Positions 21,120 through 29,531 are shown, counted from the first letter of the stretch. The stretch: DNA of 64,000 nucleotides from DAHUXN01 sp963811805 (GCA_963811805.1 CAWESU010000001.1:2666001-2730000), one strand, 5' to 3'. A program made the numbers and translations. The notes: generated from the letters alone by a model not told the origin.

Positions 21120-22379
21120 ATGAAACGCTTCTCGTGGTGTCTCGCATCCGCCCTGGTTCTGTCTCTCGTCGCTTTTTCGCCCGCCGCCCTGGCTCAAGTT
21201 CACGTGATGATCCCGCAATCGAGCCTTCCGCAGCCTCGCAACGCCAGTGGCCAAATCATGGCCCGCACCCATCTCCGCATCCTGGTCCCTGCCGCGAACA
21301 AAATGAACTTCGGCACATCCGCGCGCCCCAGCGAATTGCCGCCCTTCGCGGGCTACTTTTTTGAAACTCCGGCTTCGCTCGGCTGCATTTACTCCCTGGT
21401 GCGTCATTCCATCCCCGGCTGCAATCCCAACGTCACCACCGAGAATCCCTCCGGCGGCAGTCGCGCCATCGCCCTCGTCGAAGCATTCGACGATCCCAGC
21501 GCCACGAGCGATCTAGCGATTTTCTCCGCCCAGTTCGGCCTGCCTCCCGCGAACCTCACCGTCGTTTACTCTGCCGGCGCCGAGCCCGGCACCGATCCCA
21601 CCGGCGGCTTTGAGCTCGAGGCCGCCGTCGACACCCAATGGGCCCACGCCATGGCGCCCGGCGCACGCCTCTTCATCGTGGAAGCGCCCAACAACAGCCT
21701 GATCAATCTTTTCAACGCCGTCGCCGTCGCCAGCAATCTCGTCGCCAACGCCGGCGGCGGTGAAATCTCCATGAGCTGGGGCTCCGGCGAATTCTCCGAG
21801 GAAACGCTGTTCGATTCGCTCTTCACCACTCGCGGCATCGTCTATCTTGCCTCCGCCGGAGACAGCCCCGGCGCCGAATATCCGAGCGCCTCGCCAAATG
21901 TCGTCTCCGCGGGCGGCACCACCATCTCCCGCAATTCCATCACCGGCAATTTCATTGTCGAAAACACTTGGCAGGACGTCGGCGGCGGCCCCAGCCAGGT
22001 CGAACCCCGCCCCGCATTCCAAAATGGCGTTAGAGATGTCGTCGGAGCCGCGCGCGGCACTCCCGACTTGTCCTTCGACTCCAATCCCAACACCGGCGTT
22101 TGGGTTTTCAACACCAACCCCGTGCTTGGCGTCGGCTGGTTTATCGTCGGCGGCACCAGCGTCGCCGCGCCGTCGTTGGCTGGCATCATCAACGCGGGCG
22201 GTAGCTTCCGTCCCTCCAGCCAGGCGGAAAATCAGCTGATCTACGGCAATCTTTTCAACGGTTTCGATTTCCGCGACATCTCCTACGGTAATTGCGGCCT
22301 GAACATCGGGAGCTTTGCCGTGCCCGGCTACGACCTCTGCTCCGGCGTCGGCACGCCTATCGGCCATCAAGGCAAATAA
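21120..22379 (+). CDS. Secreted S53-family (sedolisin/kumamolisin-like) serine peptidase
   Basis: 419 residues with a signal peptide (MKRFSWCLASALVLSLVAFS, cut near Ala-Leu-Ala-Gln). The sedolisin catalytic Glu and Asp fit the segment FELEAAVDTQWAHAMAPGA, the oxyanion Asp region fits 'GIVYLASAGDSPG', and the nucleophile Ser lies in VGGTSVAAPSLAGI. A Ca-site-like 'YDLCSGVGTP' closes the domain. The large N-terminal prodomain of kumamolisins is absent or reduced to about 90 residues, so activation may differ. S53 peptidases act in acidic surroundings, which suits an acidobacterium. The RBS AGAAGGGGG lies about 8 nt upstream. Monocistronic. Confidence 0.88.
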   Translation: MKRFSWCLASALVLSLVAFSPAALAQVHVMIPQSSLPQPRNASGQIMARTHLRILVPAANKMNFGTSARPSELPPFAGYFFETPASLGCIYSLVRHSIPGCNPNVTTENPSGGSRAIALVEAFDDPSATSDLAIFSAQFGLPPANLTVVYSAGAEPGTDPTGGFELEAAVDTQWAHAMAPGARLFIVEAPNNSLINLFNAVAVASNLVANAGGGEISMSWGSGEFSEETLFDSLFTTRGIVYLASAGDSPGAEYPSASPNVVSAGGTTISRNSITGNFIVENTWQDVGGGPSQVEPRPAFQNGVRDVVGAARGTPDLSFDSNPNTGVWVFNTNPVLGVGWFIVGGTSVAAPSLAGIINAGGSFRPSSQAENQLIYGNLFNGFDFRDISYGNCGLNIGSFAVPGYDLCSGVGTPIGHQGK

Positions 22380-22431
22380 CTTCCTTGCGTGGGCTGCCAA
22401 CCTGCCTCGCCTTAAGCTTTCCTAAAAATGT

Positions 22432-22489
22432 GCAACAAAAAGGTTGCCCTTTATTCTGCCCTTGTGCTAATCTGCAACCTGGAGGTTGC
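22432..22489 (+). promoter_or_regulatory. Promoter flanked by two ArsR-type operator half-palindromes
   Basis: Two 16-bp sites of the form GCAAC-N6-GTTGC lie at 22432-22447 and 22474-22489, 42 bp apart (about four helical turns). The second has a longer symmetry, gcaacctggaggttgc, and overlaps the RBS. Between them sit a -35-like TTGCCC (22445-22450) and, after exactly 17 nt, a -10-like TAATCT (22468-22473). A dimeric ArsR repressor bound at both would cover the promoter and the RBS of the SRPBCC-arsR operon, so autoregulation is the simple reading. Confidence 0.55.
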
Positions 22490-22494
22490 GCAAT

Positions 22495-23004
22495 ATGCCA
22501 AACGCTTCCGCTTCACCCAACGCACCGGATGTACCACAGGCAAAAGACCGCATCGAAAAACGTATCGAGCTCCGCGCCCCCGTTTCTCGCGTCTGGCGCG
22601 CTCTCACCGACCACCGCGAATTCGGCGAATGGTTCCGCGTCAAACTCGACGGCCCCTTCGTCCTCGGCCAAGTCTCTCGCGGCCACATCACCCATCCCGG
22701 CTATGCGCATGTCAAATGGGAAGCCCTCATCCAGAAATTGGAGCCCGAGCGCCTCTTTTCCTTCACCTGGTCCCATCCCAAATCCTTCGACAAAGCCGAT
22801 TACTCGCCGGACTACTCGAACGAACCAACCACCCTCGTCGAATTTCGCCTCGAGAAAACCCCGGCCGGCACGCTGCTCACCGTCACCGAGTCCGGCTTCG
22901 ACAAGCTTCCTGCCGATCGCCGCTTCGACGCCTTCCGCAGAAACGAAGGCGGCTGGGCTCAGCAAATGAAAAATATCGAGGCCTATGTCGCGCAGAAACC
23001 CTAA
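22495..23004 (+). CDS. SRPBCC/AHSA1-domain protein
   Basis: 169 residues from the ATG at 22495. The fold signature is clear: 'IEKRIELRAPVSRVWRALTD' at the start, then HREFGEWFRV, 'RLFSFTWSHP', VEFRLEKTPAGTLLTVTESG and a C-terminal helix with GWAQQMKNIEAYV, all standard for the AHSA1-like branch of the START/SRPBCC superfamily. These proteins bind hydrophobic ligands in a deep cavity. The gene overlaps the following arsR gene by 20 nt, so the two are translated together. The pairing SRPBCC plus ArsR is common; the inducing ligand is unknown. Confidence 0.85.
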   Translation: MPNASASPNAPDVPQAKDRIEKRIELRAPVSRVWRALTDHREFGEWFRVKLDGPFVLGQVSRGHITHPGYAHVKWEALIQKLEPERLFSFTWSHPKSFDKADYSPDYSNEPTTLVEFRLEKTPAGTLLTVTESGFDKLPADRRFDAFRRNEGGWAQQMKNIEAYVAQKP

Positions 23005-23332
23005 CCGCATCGGCGTGCAACGCCGCGCTCCCGCGCTCATCTTTGCCGCGCTCGGCGACGAGACTCGTCTGCGCCTCGTCGCCCGGCTCTGCAGCGGAGA
23101 GCCGCGCTCCATCTCTCAGCTCACCCGCGGCTCCCGCCTCACCCGTCAGGCCATCACCAAGCACCTTCGCGTCCTGCAAAATGCCGGAGTCGTCCGCAGT
23201 TTCCGCTCCGGCCGCCAGAGCCTCTTCAAATTCCACCCTCAGCCCATCGACGATCTCCGCGACTATCTCGACTTCGTCTCCGAGCAGTGGGACCACGCCC
23301 TCGCCCGCCTCAAATCCTTCGTCGAGCGCTGA
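22985..23332 (+). CDS. ArsR-family transcriptional regulator
   Basis: 115 residues. Winged-helix pattern: 'LIFAALGDETRLRLVARLCSG', SISQLTRGSRLTRQAITKHL (recognition helix), 'VLQNAGVVRSFRSGRQSLFKF' (wing). No Cys motif of the metal-sensing type is present, so it is more likely of the SRPBCC-linked non-metal group. It is the second gene of the operon and probably represses it through the paired sites upstream of the SRPBCC gene. The C-terminal 25 residues form the dimer helix. Confidence 0.88.
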   Translation: MSRRNPNRIGVQRRAPALIFAALGDETRLRLVARLCSGEPRSISQLTRGSRLTRQAITKHLRVLQNAGVVRSFRSGRQSLFKFHPQPIDDLRDYLDFVSEQWDHALARLKSFVER

Positions 23333-23345
23333 CCGTCAGCGCTCG

Positions 23346-24290
23346 CTAAACTTCAACGGCCATTGCCCGGTTGATGACCTTCGTGACTTTGTAGAATTCA
23401 CCGTAGTGGACATTACCAGGTAGAGCGCGGCCTTTGAACTCCTCGAGGTAGAGCTTCTTCAGTTCCTGCTTGGCTCTTCGTCGTTCGTCCGGGAGACCAT
23501 TGACCGCCTGGTCGACCAACGCCGATTCCCTTGACCGCACAACGGTCTTCACCTCATCCGGCAGCAATCCCTCGATATCCCTCTTCCCCGGGGCATCGAT
23601 ACCGAGTGGAATATAGTGCGTGCCACTTTTCAACCCTAAGGCCTCCAGCGGACCTTCGACATCTCTGACCGCATCAAGGTCGAAAGTGACGAAGAACCGC
23701 TTATAGTGGTCCCGAATGAACTTGAGAAGAACGGTCTGTTTGAGCGTGTCCTTTCCGCAGTACGCAAAGACCTTACCCGGGAATTTTAGTTGCCCCGATC
23801 TGTGTTTCGGATCGAGTAGAAGTTGGAAGTACTCCTTGTCAGTCTCGCCTTCGACCAAAAGAATCGAATCGGCCCGGCTAAAGAACAGCTCGTGCCAAGG
23901 ACCAAATTCGGTGCTACTGATTCCCAAGGCTCGAGCAAACGGCTCCATCCAACTGCTTCCGCTGACATCCACGCGGCAAGTCTCGCGCAACTGGTGATAG
24001 TACTCGGTGCGATCGAGCAATATATTGCAGTCGGGACGCTCGTGGCTGAGAAGGTAGGGACTATGAGTGGTCGTAACAACCTGAACTTGGAACTCCTCTG
24101 CCAGATCGTGAAGGACACGCCCAAACTCTGCCTGTGCAGACGGATGGAGAAAACTCTCCGGTTCCTCAATAACGAGAATCGGCGTTACCTTGGAGGCTGA
24201 GGCCCCCGCCTTGCTTATCTGACGGGCGCGAAACAGCGTCAGTAGGATAAGCATCCGGTTGGCAACGCGCGCGGAATCCGGTAATGTCAT
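23346..24290 (-). pseudogene. OLD-family ATPase/TOPRIM nuclease, N-terminal part missing
   Basis: 314 residues remain. Present: ATPase Walker B/signature region (VTPILVIEEPESFLHPSAQA), the His switch (VVTTTHSPYLLS), and a TOPRIM domain (ILLVEGETDKEYF, then FVTFDLDAVRD) with a C-terminal extension. Absent: the Walker A loop and the first ~200-300 residues expected of an OLD nuclease; an in-frame TGA lies about 36 nt upstream of the first ATG and the SDR gene begins just beyond. Full OLD proteins act in phage defence (for example GajA of Gabija). This copy cannot bind ATP normally and is best read as a decayed defence gene. Confidence 0.7.
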
Positions 24291-24395
24291 GGCTCGGATG
24301 CGGTTCCATCTTTTGCTTCAGAGGGACAGGACTCTCATGAATTGCGTTTGCTTGCCGCTTAAGTGGGAAAGGCCCGAATTTACGGAGGCGCGGGT

Positions 24396-25139
24396 TTGAC
24401 GATTCGCCAGCGAGTCGCGTTGATCACCGGCGGAAGCCGCGGCATCGGCAAAGGAATTGCCATGAGCCTGGGCCGCGCCGGCGCGCGTGTCGCGATTTCA
24501 TATCGCTCCAACAAAACCGCGGCGCAAAATACGCTGCGGCAATTGCAGGCGATTGGCTGCGAATGTTTCGCGGTCGAAGCGGACGCCACTGATCCGGCGC
24601 AGGCGGAATCGCTGGTCGCTTCGGTAACGGAAAAATTCGGGCGGCTCGACGTGCTCGTCAACAACGTCGGCGCTTTCAATTGGGGCACGGTCGTGGAAAC
24701 CACCGTGGAAGAGTGGCGGCGCGTGCTGGATTCGAATTTGCTCAGCGTTTTTTGCGTCAGTCGCGCGGCGTTGCCCGCGATGCGCAGGCAGCGCTGGGGC
24801 CGCATCATTAATTTGGGCGCGGTGGGCGCCGAGCGTGCCTTCGGGCAAGCCACCATTTCCGCGTACGCCGCGGCGAAGGCCGCGGTCGTCGCGTTTTCCC
24901 GTTCGCTCGCGCTGGAAGAAGCGAAAAATGGAATCACCGTGAACGTCGTCAACCCGCCGAATATCGACGACAAGGAACTGTCCGCGGAAGAAGCGCGGCG
25001 CATGCGCGATGCGCGCTTTCCGGTGGGCCGCCCTCCCTCCGCCGACGACGTCGCCGAAGCCGTGAAATTTCTGGCCTCCGATTCCGCCGACTACGTCACC
25101 GGACAAGTGCTCAGCGTTTCCGGTGGCTGGATGATGTGA
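24396..25139 (+). CDS. Short-chain dehydrogenase/reductase, FabG-like
   Basis: 247 residues if started at the TTG at 24396, which has GGAGG 7 nt upstream; a GTG at 24363 is the alternative. Rossmann motif ALITGGSRGIGKGIA, NNVG motif (VLVNNVGAFNWG), active-site YxxxK (SAYAAAKAAV) and the C-terminal VTGQVLSVSGGWMM are all present. The position of the usual catalytic Ser (normally N-I-S-S) reads INLGAVGAERAFGQ, so Ser is replaced by Gly/Ala and the loop is longer, which makes normal activity uncertain. Substrate unknown. Followed by nnr after about 120 nt. Confidence 0.85.
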   Translation: MTIRQRVALITGGSRGIGKGIAMSLGRAGARVAISYRSNKTAAQNTLRQLQAIGCECFAVEADATDPAQAESLVASVTEKFGRLDVLVNNVGAFNWGTVVETTVEEWRRVLDSNLLSVFCVSRAALPAMRRQRWGRIINLGAVGAERAFGQATISAYAAAKAAVVAFSRSLALEEAKNGITVNVVNPPNIDDKELSAEEARRMRDARFPVGRPPSADDVAEAVKFLASDSADYVTGQVLSVSGGWMM

Positions 25140-25258
25140 GCGCCGCGCTCGCGCGAGCCTCGCAGAAAATTTCGAACTTCCCCGCGTGGTAAACTGAAAG
25201 GCGCGGGCAGCTTGCTCGCCGAGGCGAGCCATCTTTTTCCCTCGCATGTGAAAACCAA

Positions 25259-26848
25259 ATGAAAATTCTCACTGTTTCCGAAATGCGTGAAGTGGATCGC
25301 ATGACAACCGAGCGGCACGGCGTGTCGCAGCTCAGCCTGATGGAGAACGCCGGCGGCGCGGTCGCGCGCTTCGTCGCCGCGCACTTCGCTCCCATCGATG
25401 ATCGCCGCGTGACCGTGCTGTGCGGCAAGGGCAACAATGGCGGCGACGGCTTCGTCGCGGCGCGCGTGCTGCGCGAGATGGGCGCGGAGCCGGCCGTGTT
25501 CCTCTTCGGCGATCCATCCGAGCTGCGCGGCGAAGCGGCGGAGAATTACAAGCGCCTGCGCAGCGCCACTGGCGGGGCCACGGTCGTGCGCGACGCGGCC
25601 GCCTGGGAATCCGCGCGCGCCTCCGCGATGTCCGCGCGCGTCATCGTGGACGCGCTGCTCGGCACCGGCCTGCGCGGCGCGGTGGAAGGCACGCTCGCGC
25701 AGTGCATCGACCAGGTGAATCGCCACGACGCGCTCACACGCGTGGTGGCCGTGGATATTCCGTCGGGCGTTTCGGGCGACTCCGGCGCGACCGGCGGACC
25801 GGCGATTGTGGCGGATTACACGGTCACTTTCACCGCGCCGAAAATCGGAATGCTGGGCGCGAGCGCGTCTCCGTTTGTTGGCAGGCTCGCCGTTGCGAAG
25901 ATTGGATCGCCGGCGGAACTGGTGGAAGAAATCGCGAAAGGAAATTTGCGCTGGAGCGAACCGTGGGAATTTCGCGGCGTGCCGTTTCATCGCAAAGCGG
26001 ATTCGAACAAAGGACTGTACGGGCACGCGCTAATTGTGGCGGGCTCGGTGGGAAAAGCGGGCGCGGCGGCGATGGCCGCGCGCGGAGCGTTGCGCGCGGG
26101 CGCGGGACTGGTGACCGTGGCGACTCCGGAGCCGGTGCTGGCAACGGTGGCGGGATTTGCGCCGGAAATTATGACCGAGCCGTTGCACGCGACGGCGGCG
26201 GGAACGATTGCGCGCGACGTTTTTGATTCGGGAGGGTTCGCAAAAATCTTGCGCGGGAAAAATGTGCTGGCGATGGGTCCGGGATTGACGACGCAGGAAG
26301 AGACGAAGCAATTTGTGCGCGCGGTGATTACGAGCAAACTTTCCGTGCCGGTGATTTTGGATGCGGATGGATTGAATGCGTTTGACGGAAGCGCGGAGGG
26401 GTTGCGCGGAAGCGGAATGCTGGCGATCACGCCGCATCCGGGAGAGATGGGGCGCTTGCTGGGTTGCACTCCGAAAGACGTGCAGGCGCGGCGCGTGGAA
26501 ATTGCGGTGAGCGCGGCGGCGAATTGGAATGCGTTCGTGATTTTGAAAGGGAACTGGACGGTGATTGCGGCGCCGGACGGGCGCGCGTGGATCAATTCGA
26601 CGGGGAATCCGGGAATGTCGAGCGGCGGCACGGGCGACGTGTTGACGGGAATGCTGGCGGGATTGACGGCGCAATTCGGCGCGGGAAAAAATTGGGCGGA
26701 GACGCTGGCGCTCGGCGTCTATTTGCACGGGCTGGCGGGGGATTTGGCGGCGGAGGAATTTGGCGAAGCGCCGCTGGTCGCGTCGGATCTGATTCGCAAC
26801 ATCGCGCATGCGTTTACGCAACTGCGCGACGCGCTGCAGGAAAGCTGA
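25259..26848 (+). CDS. nnr: Bifunctional NAD(P)H-hydrate epimerase / ADP-dependent dehydratase
   Basis: 529 residues. The N-terminal half (about 1-215) is a YjeF_N epimerase (VTVLCGKGNNGGDGFVAARV, VDALLGTGLRGAVEG, VVAVDIPSGVSGDSGA). The C-terminal half (about 225-525) is the ADP-dependent (S)-NAD(P)H-hydrate dehydratase of the ribokinase fold (LIVAGSVGKAGAAAMAARGA, 'VILDADGLNAFDGS', ITPHPGEMGRLLG, and the catalytic NPGMSSGGTGDVLTGMLAGL). Together they repair hydrated NADH/NADPH. It is followed by tsaE with 1 nt between stop and start, a very common pair in bacteria. A 70-bp piece of its epimerase half is duplicated at 27339-27411. Confidence 0.95.
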   Translation: MKILTVSEMREVDRMTTERHGVSQLSLMENAGGAVARFVAAHFAPIDDRRVTVLCGKGNNGGDGFVAARVLREMGAEPAVFLFGDPSELRGEAAENYKRLRSATGGATVVRDAAAWESARASAMSARVIVDALLGTGLRGAVEGTLAQCIDQVNRHDALTRVVAVDIPSGVSGDSGATGGPAIVADYTVTFTAPKIGMLGASASPFVGRLAVAKIGSPAELVEEIAKGNLRWSEPWEFRGVPFHRKADSNKGLYGHALIVAGSVGKAGAAAMAARGALRAGAGLVTVATPEPVLATVAGFAPEIMTEPLHATAAGTIARDVFDSGGFAKILRGKNVLAMGPGLTTQEETKQFVRAVITSKLSVPVILDADGLNAFDGSAEGLRGSGMLAITPHPGEMGRLLGCTPKDVQARRVEIAVSAAANWNAFVILKGNWTVIAAPDGRAWINSTGNPGMSSGGTGDVLTGMLAGLTAQFGAGKNWAETLALGVYLHGLAGDLAAEEFGEAPLVASDLIRNIAHAFTQLRDALQES

Positions 26849-26849
26849 G

Positions 26850-27299
26850 ATGAGCGCGGGCGCGGCGGTTTCGCGGTCGGCGGAAGAAACGATTGCGCGT
26901 GGAAAAGAATTGGCGTCGAAGATGCGCGCGCCTTTGCTGGTGCTGTTGAGCGGCGAGCTGGGCGCAGGAAAAACGACGCTGGCGAAGGGAATCATCAGCG
27001 GATTGGGCGCGGCGGCGGAAGAGGACGTGACCAGTCCGACGTTCACGCTGGTGCACACGTTCACGGGGCCGGTGAAGGTGTATCACGTGGATTTGTACCG
27101 CGTGAGCGAAGTGCAGGAGTTCGATTCGCTGGGGCTGGAGGATTTGTTTGCGGAGTCAGCGATTGTGCTGATCGAATGGCCGGAGCGAATGCGTTTGCGC
27201 ACGGACTGGCCGGTGCTGCGGATCGATCTGGAGCACGTGGCGGAAGACGAGAGAAGGATTACGGTGAGAGAGTTGAAACAAGTGGTCAGTGGGCAGTGA
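26850..27299 (+). CDS. tsaE: tRNA threonylcarbamoyladenosine biosynthesis ATPase TsaE
   Basis: 149 residues from the ATG at 26850, right after the nnr stop. The Walker A loop reads LLSGELGAGKTTLAKGI, followed by SPTFTLVHTF, 'VYHVDLYRV' and LEDLFAESAIVLIEWPERM, the standard TsaE series. TsaE drives the TsaB-TsaD complex that makes t6A at position 37 of ANN-decoding tRNAs. The last residues (LKQVVSGQ) are encoded by a copy of a short repeat that recurs at 29787, so the 3' end of this gene has been rewritten by repeat sequence; the enzyme core is not affected. Confidence 0.93.
   Translation: MSAGAAVSRSAEETIARGKELASKMRAPLLVLLSGELGAGKTTLAKGIISGLGAAAEEDVTSPTFTLVHTFTGPVKVYHVDLYRVSEVQEFDSLGLEDLFAESAIVLIEWPERMRLRTDWPVLRIDLEHVAEDERRITVRELKQVVSGQ
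27274..27292. repeat. 19-bp dispersed repeat (copy 1), overlapping the 3' end of tsaE
   Basis: tgaaacaagtggtcagtgg occurs exactly here and at 29787-29805, with a variant beginning at 29738 (tgaaacaagtggctagtg). All copies are followed by short reiterations of the type gtggtcag / gtgactag. Confidence 0.8.
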
Positions 27300-27338
27300 T
27301 CAGTGGTCAGAGAAGAGCGACTACGCGCCCTTCGTGAC

Positions 27339-27411
27339 GACGCGCTGCCGGGGCACCGGCCTGCGCGGCCCGGTGGAAGGCACGCTGGCCCAGTGCATCG
27401 CAGGTGCGAAG
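27339..27411 (+). pseudogene. Duplicated fragment of nnr
   Basis: About 70 bp match nnr positions 25649-25717 with few differences. In one frame it reads GTGLRGPVEGTLAQCI against GTGLRGAVEGTLAQCI in nnr. It sits in the gap downstream of tsaE, about 1.7 kb from its source, in the same orientation, with no flanking IS. It encodes nothing complete. Confidence 0.75.
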
Positions 27412-27576
27412 GGCGGAGCGAATGGACGGGCAAAGGGGCTGCTCGTTGCGCAAGGGACGCTTGCACTTGCAGTTTTGGTCGGCCATGCCGAGATTCTACA
27501 AGAACGTCTGTAGCGAACATAAGGCGACGCTGTCACACTTACGGATGGCTTGCGCCTCGAAACGCTGGGAGTGAAA

Positions 27577-28386
27577 ATGGCAAGTAATGCCTCTGTGCTG
27601 GCGACGGAAAATACCGATAAGTTCTACAGCGTAATAAAGAGCATGCACGCCTTTGACACTCTGGAGGTAAAGGGCGTAATCGACACACTCATCTCCCCGA
27701 CAGGTGATGAGACCTGTTTCATCGGCACGTACTACCGCAGTCGACCAAATGTTGAAACACTTCTTCGACTGAATAGCGTAAGAGACTTTCAAGCCATTGC
27801 GATGCTTGCGCGAGCGTTGTTTGAGCTTTCGGTGGATAGTCGATTACTCGAAAACACGCCGCTGGCTTGGGTCAAGGTGCTGGAGTACGCGAATGTCGAG
27901 AGGCTGCGAGTCGCAAACAAAACTATAGAATTCAAAAAGAAAAACCCGGACGCCAATATTGACACGTCAATCTACGATTCCTTTGTCGCTCAGAACGGAG
28001 AGAGAATCGCGCACGTAAAAAAATGTCTTTGGCCGAATACCGAAAAATTACCCCACTGGTCGGGGTTGACCTTGAGGCGACGAGTTGAGCAACTGAAATC
28101 GCCCTTCGACCATGTCTACGCCACCGATTACGCACGGCTCAGTTGGTACGTACATGCAGGGCTCACCGGCGTAATGAACGTACCGGCCGAAAACTTCATT
28201 CACATGTGTGCCTATGCCTATCACATCGCTTCTATCGCTTACGCCGAGACCCTCCTGAGCGTGGTCCGCGCGTTCAAAATTTCCAAGGGGAATGAGAAGA
28301 TCGAGGAGAAACTGAGCGTCGCGAAGAGGCTCCCATTCACCGAAGGCCCACAACAGGCGGAAATTCTGATGAGGTCAATCCGGTAG
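27577..28386 (+). CDS. DUF5677-like hypothetical protein
   Basis: 269 residues from the ATG at 27577, chosen for the GGGAGTG 6 nt upstream; a TTG at 27550 is possible. Mostly alpha-helical. The phrases 'RSRPNVETLLRLNSVRDFQAIAMLARALFELSVD' (about 60-90) and 'YARLSWYVHAGLTGVMN' (about 185-200) resemble DUF5677-type proteins, a group often found in accessory islands; this is recollection, not a search. The AT-richer coding and lysine-rich stretch (EFKKKNPDAN) differ from nnr/tsaE next door. Its TAG stop abuts a partial tRNA-Sec copy, so it may be cargo left by an integrative element. Confidence 0.55.
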   Translation: MASNASVLATENTDKFYSVIKSMHAFDTLEVKGVIDTLISPTGDETCFIGTYYRSRPNVETLLRLNSVRDFQAIAMLARALFELSVDSRLLENTPLAWVKVLEYANVERLRVANKTIEFKKKNPDANIDTSIYDSFVAQNGERIAHVKKCLWPNTEKLPHWSGLTLRRRVEQLKSPFDHVYATDYARLSWYVHAGLTGVMNVPAENFIHMCAYAYHIASIAYAETLLSVVRAFKISKGNEKIEEKLSVAKRLPFTEGPQQAEILMRSIR

Positions 28387-28470
28387 CCGGTGACTGTCCC
28401 GGCCTTCAAAGCCGGCGATTCGGCTCTTCGCGAATCGAATGGTCGGTTTGACTCCCACACCCTTCCGCCA
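28387..28470 (+). pseudogene. Partial, degenerate tRNA-Sec copy
   Basis: 84 nt match the intact tRNA-Sec at 36683-36781 from its D arm to the CCA end with about four substitutions. The 5' acceptor strand is missing, the T loop is TTTGACT instead of TTCGACT, the T stem has a mismatch and the 3' acceptor strand has G to C. It cannot be a working tRNA. Truncated tRNA 3' halves of this kind are what site-specific integration into a tRNA gene leaves behind. Confidence 0.85.
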
Positions 28471-28614
28471 AAAGCAGTGAGTAGTGATTACGAGTGTGTG
28501 CGGCAGACAGCTGACAGTTGCGTTCGGAGCTGTTCGGATATACATTTTGGAACAGTCTGAAATTCGATAACGGTTGCGCGACCTCAGCTCTTGGGGTCCC
28601 GATAAGGAATTAGA

Positions 28615-28899
28615 ATGGCCGAACTTGAACTCGCCGCAGCGCGAATCCGCCAAGGTAAGCTGACTCTGTATTCAACTTCGCTCAAGGTGAAGGATTTACT
28701 TGCAAAGGACTTTTTTAGCGTTGAAACCCTGGATCCAGAAGATAACGACGACAGCGGATTTCAACGACTACTGAATAAAGCAAGGGCTAAGAAACTCGCA
28801 GACTACATACTGAAAGGGCAGGACACTAAGGATGCTTTCCTGCCGACCTCGATATTTCTTGCCACCGACAAGTCGCTCTCGTTCAGCGTGGAAGTCTGA
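28615..28899 (+). pseudogene. Truncated DGQHR/DndB-like gene, N-terminal part only
   Basis: 94 residues. The sequence 'FQRLLNKARAKKLADYI' followed by DAFLPTSIFLATDKSLSF resembles the start of DGQHR-domain (DndB-like) proteins, where a similar stretch precedes the strand leading to D-G-Q-H-R. The DGQHR motif and the remaining ~250 residues are absent, and nothing downstream continues the similarity. DndB-type proteins regulate DNA phosphorothioation and related defence systems. Here it is a remnant in a stretch with a partial tRNA-Sec copy. Family call is by motif memory only. Confidence 0.5.
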
Positions 28900-29058
28900 T
28901 CACGCAGCCGAGCGCCAAGCCATGGGCTAGGAAACCTCATGGGGCGGGAATGCGTCACAAGGTGTGAACGGTGCTGGAGCAAACAGTGGTGCGCTCAGCG
29001 CTCCCGCGAAACGCGATTGCCCAATCGTGAGATTTGCTCCATCGAAGGAGACTTCACC

Positions 29059-29496
29059 ATGCAGAAAGTGAAATGGATACTGGGAGGGATTTGCGTCTTT
29101 GCGTTGGTAGCTTCACTCGCGGCTTTTCGAGTGAACGCGCAGGAAGCGCCCAACTTCGCCGGCACGTGGAACATGACCATGGCCGCGCCGCAAGGGGGAG
29201 GCGGGGGAAACGGCGGCGGGAACCGCGGCGGACGAGGCGGCGGGGCGCAGTCGCTGGTGATCACGCAGGACGGCGGCAAATACAAAGTAGATCACAAAAC
29301 GCAGCGCGGGGACGTGACTTCTGACGCCACCGTGAACGGCAACGCAATTTCGTGGACCGAGGAACGTCAGGGCCGCAACGGGAACACGATGGAAATGCAG
29401 TTCAAGGCGACTGTGGATGGCGATTCGATGACGGGCACGATGAGCGGCGGGCGCTTCAACCGCGATTTCACCGCGAAGCGTTCGAGTTCGAGCTAG
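29059..29496 (+). CDS. Small secreted Gly-rich protein
   Basis: 145 residues from the ATG at 29059, with GAAGGAG 9 nt upstream. Signal peptide MQKVKWILGGICVFALVASL to about Asn-Ala-Gln, then FAGTWNMTMAAP, a Gly/Asn/Arg-rich linker (residues ~55-72) and a beta-rich tail (LVITQDGGKYKVDHKT, 'MEMQFKATVDGDSMTGTMSGG'). The arrangement 'GTW..T...P.G......L...Q.G..V.G....' is common in small acidobacterial exported proteins thought to form lipocalin-like barrels. Role unknown. Confidence 0.65.
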   Translation: MQKVKWILGGICVFALVASLAAFRVNAQEAPNFAGTWNMTMAAPQGGGGGNGGGNRGGRGGGAQSLVITQDGGKYKVDHKTQRGDVTSDATVNGNAISWTEERQGRNGNTMEMQFKATVDGDSMTGTMSGGRFNRDFTAKRSSSS

Positions 29497-29531
29497 GCAG
29501 TTTCGATCTGGAAGTGAAACTCACCGGCGGG

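Noticed and set aside
28939..29058. Longer N-terminus for the small secreted protein
   Set aside because: The upstream 40 residues are Cys/Arg-rich junk; the ATG at 29059 has a good RBS and starts a signal peptide.
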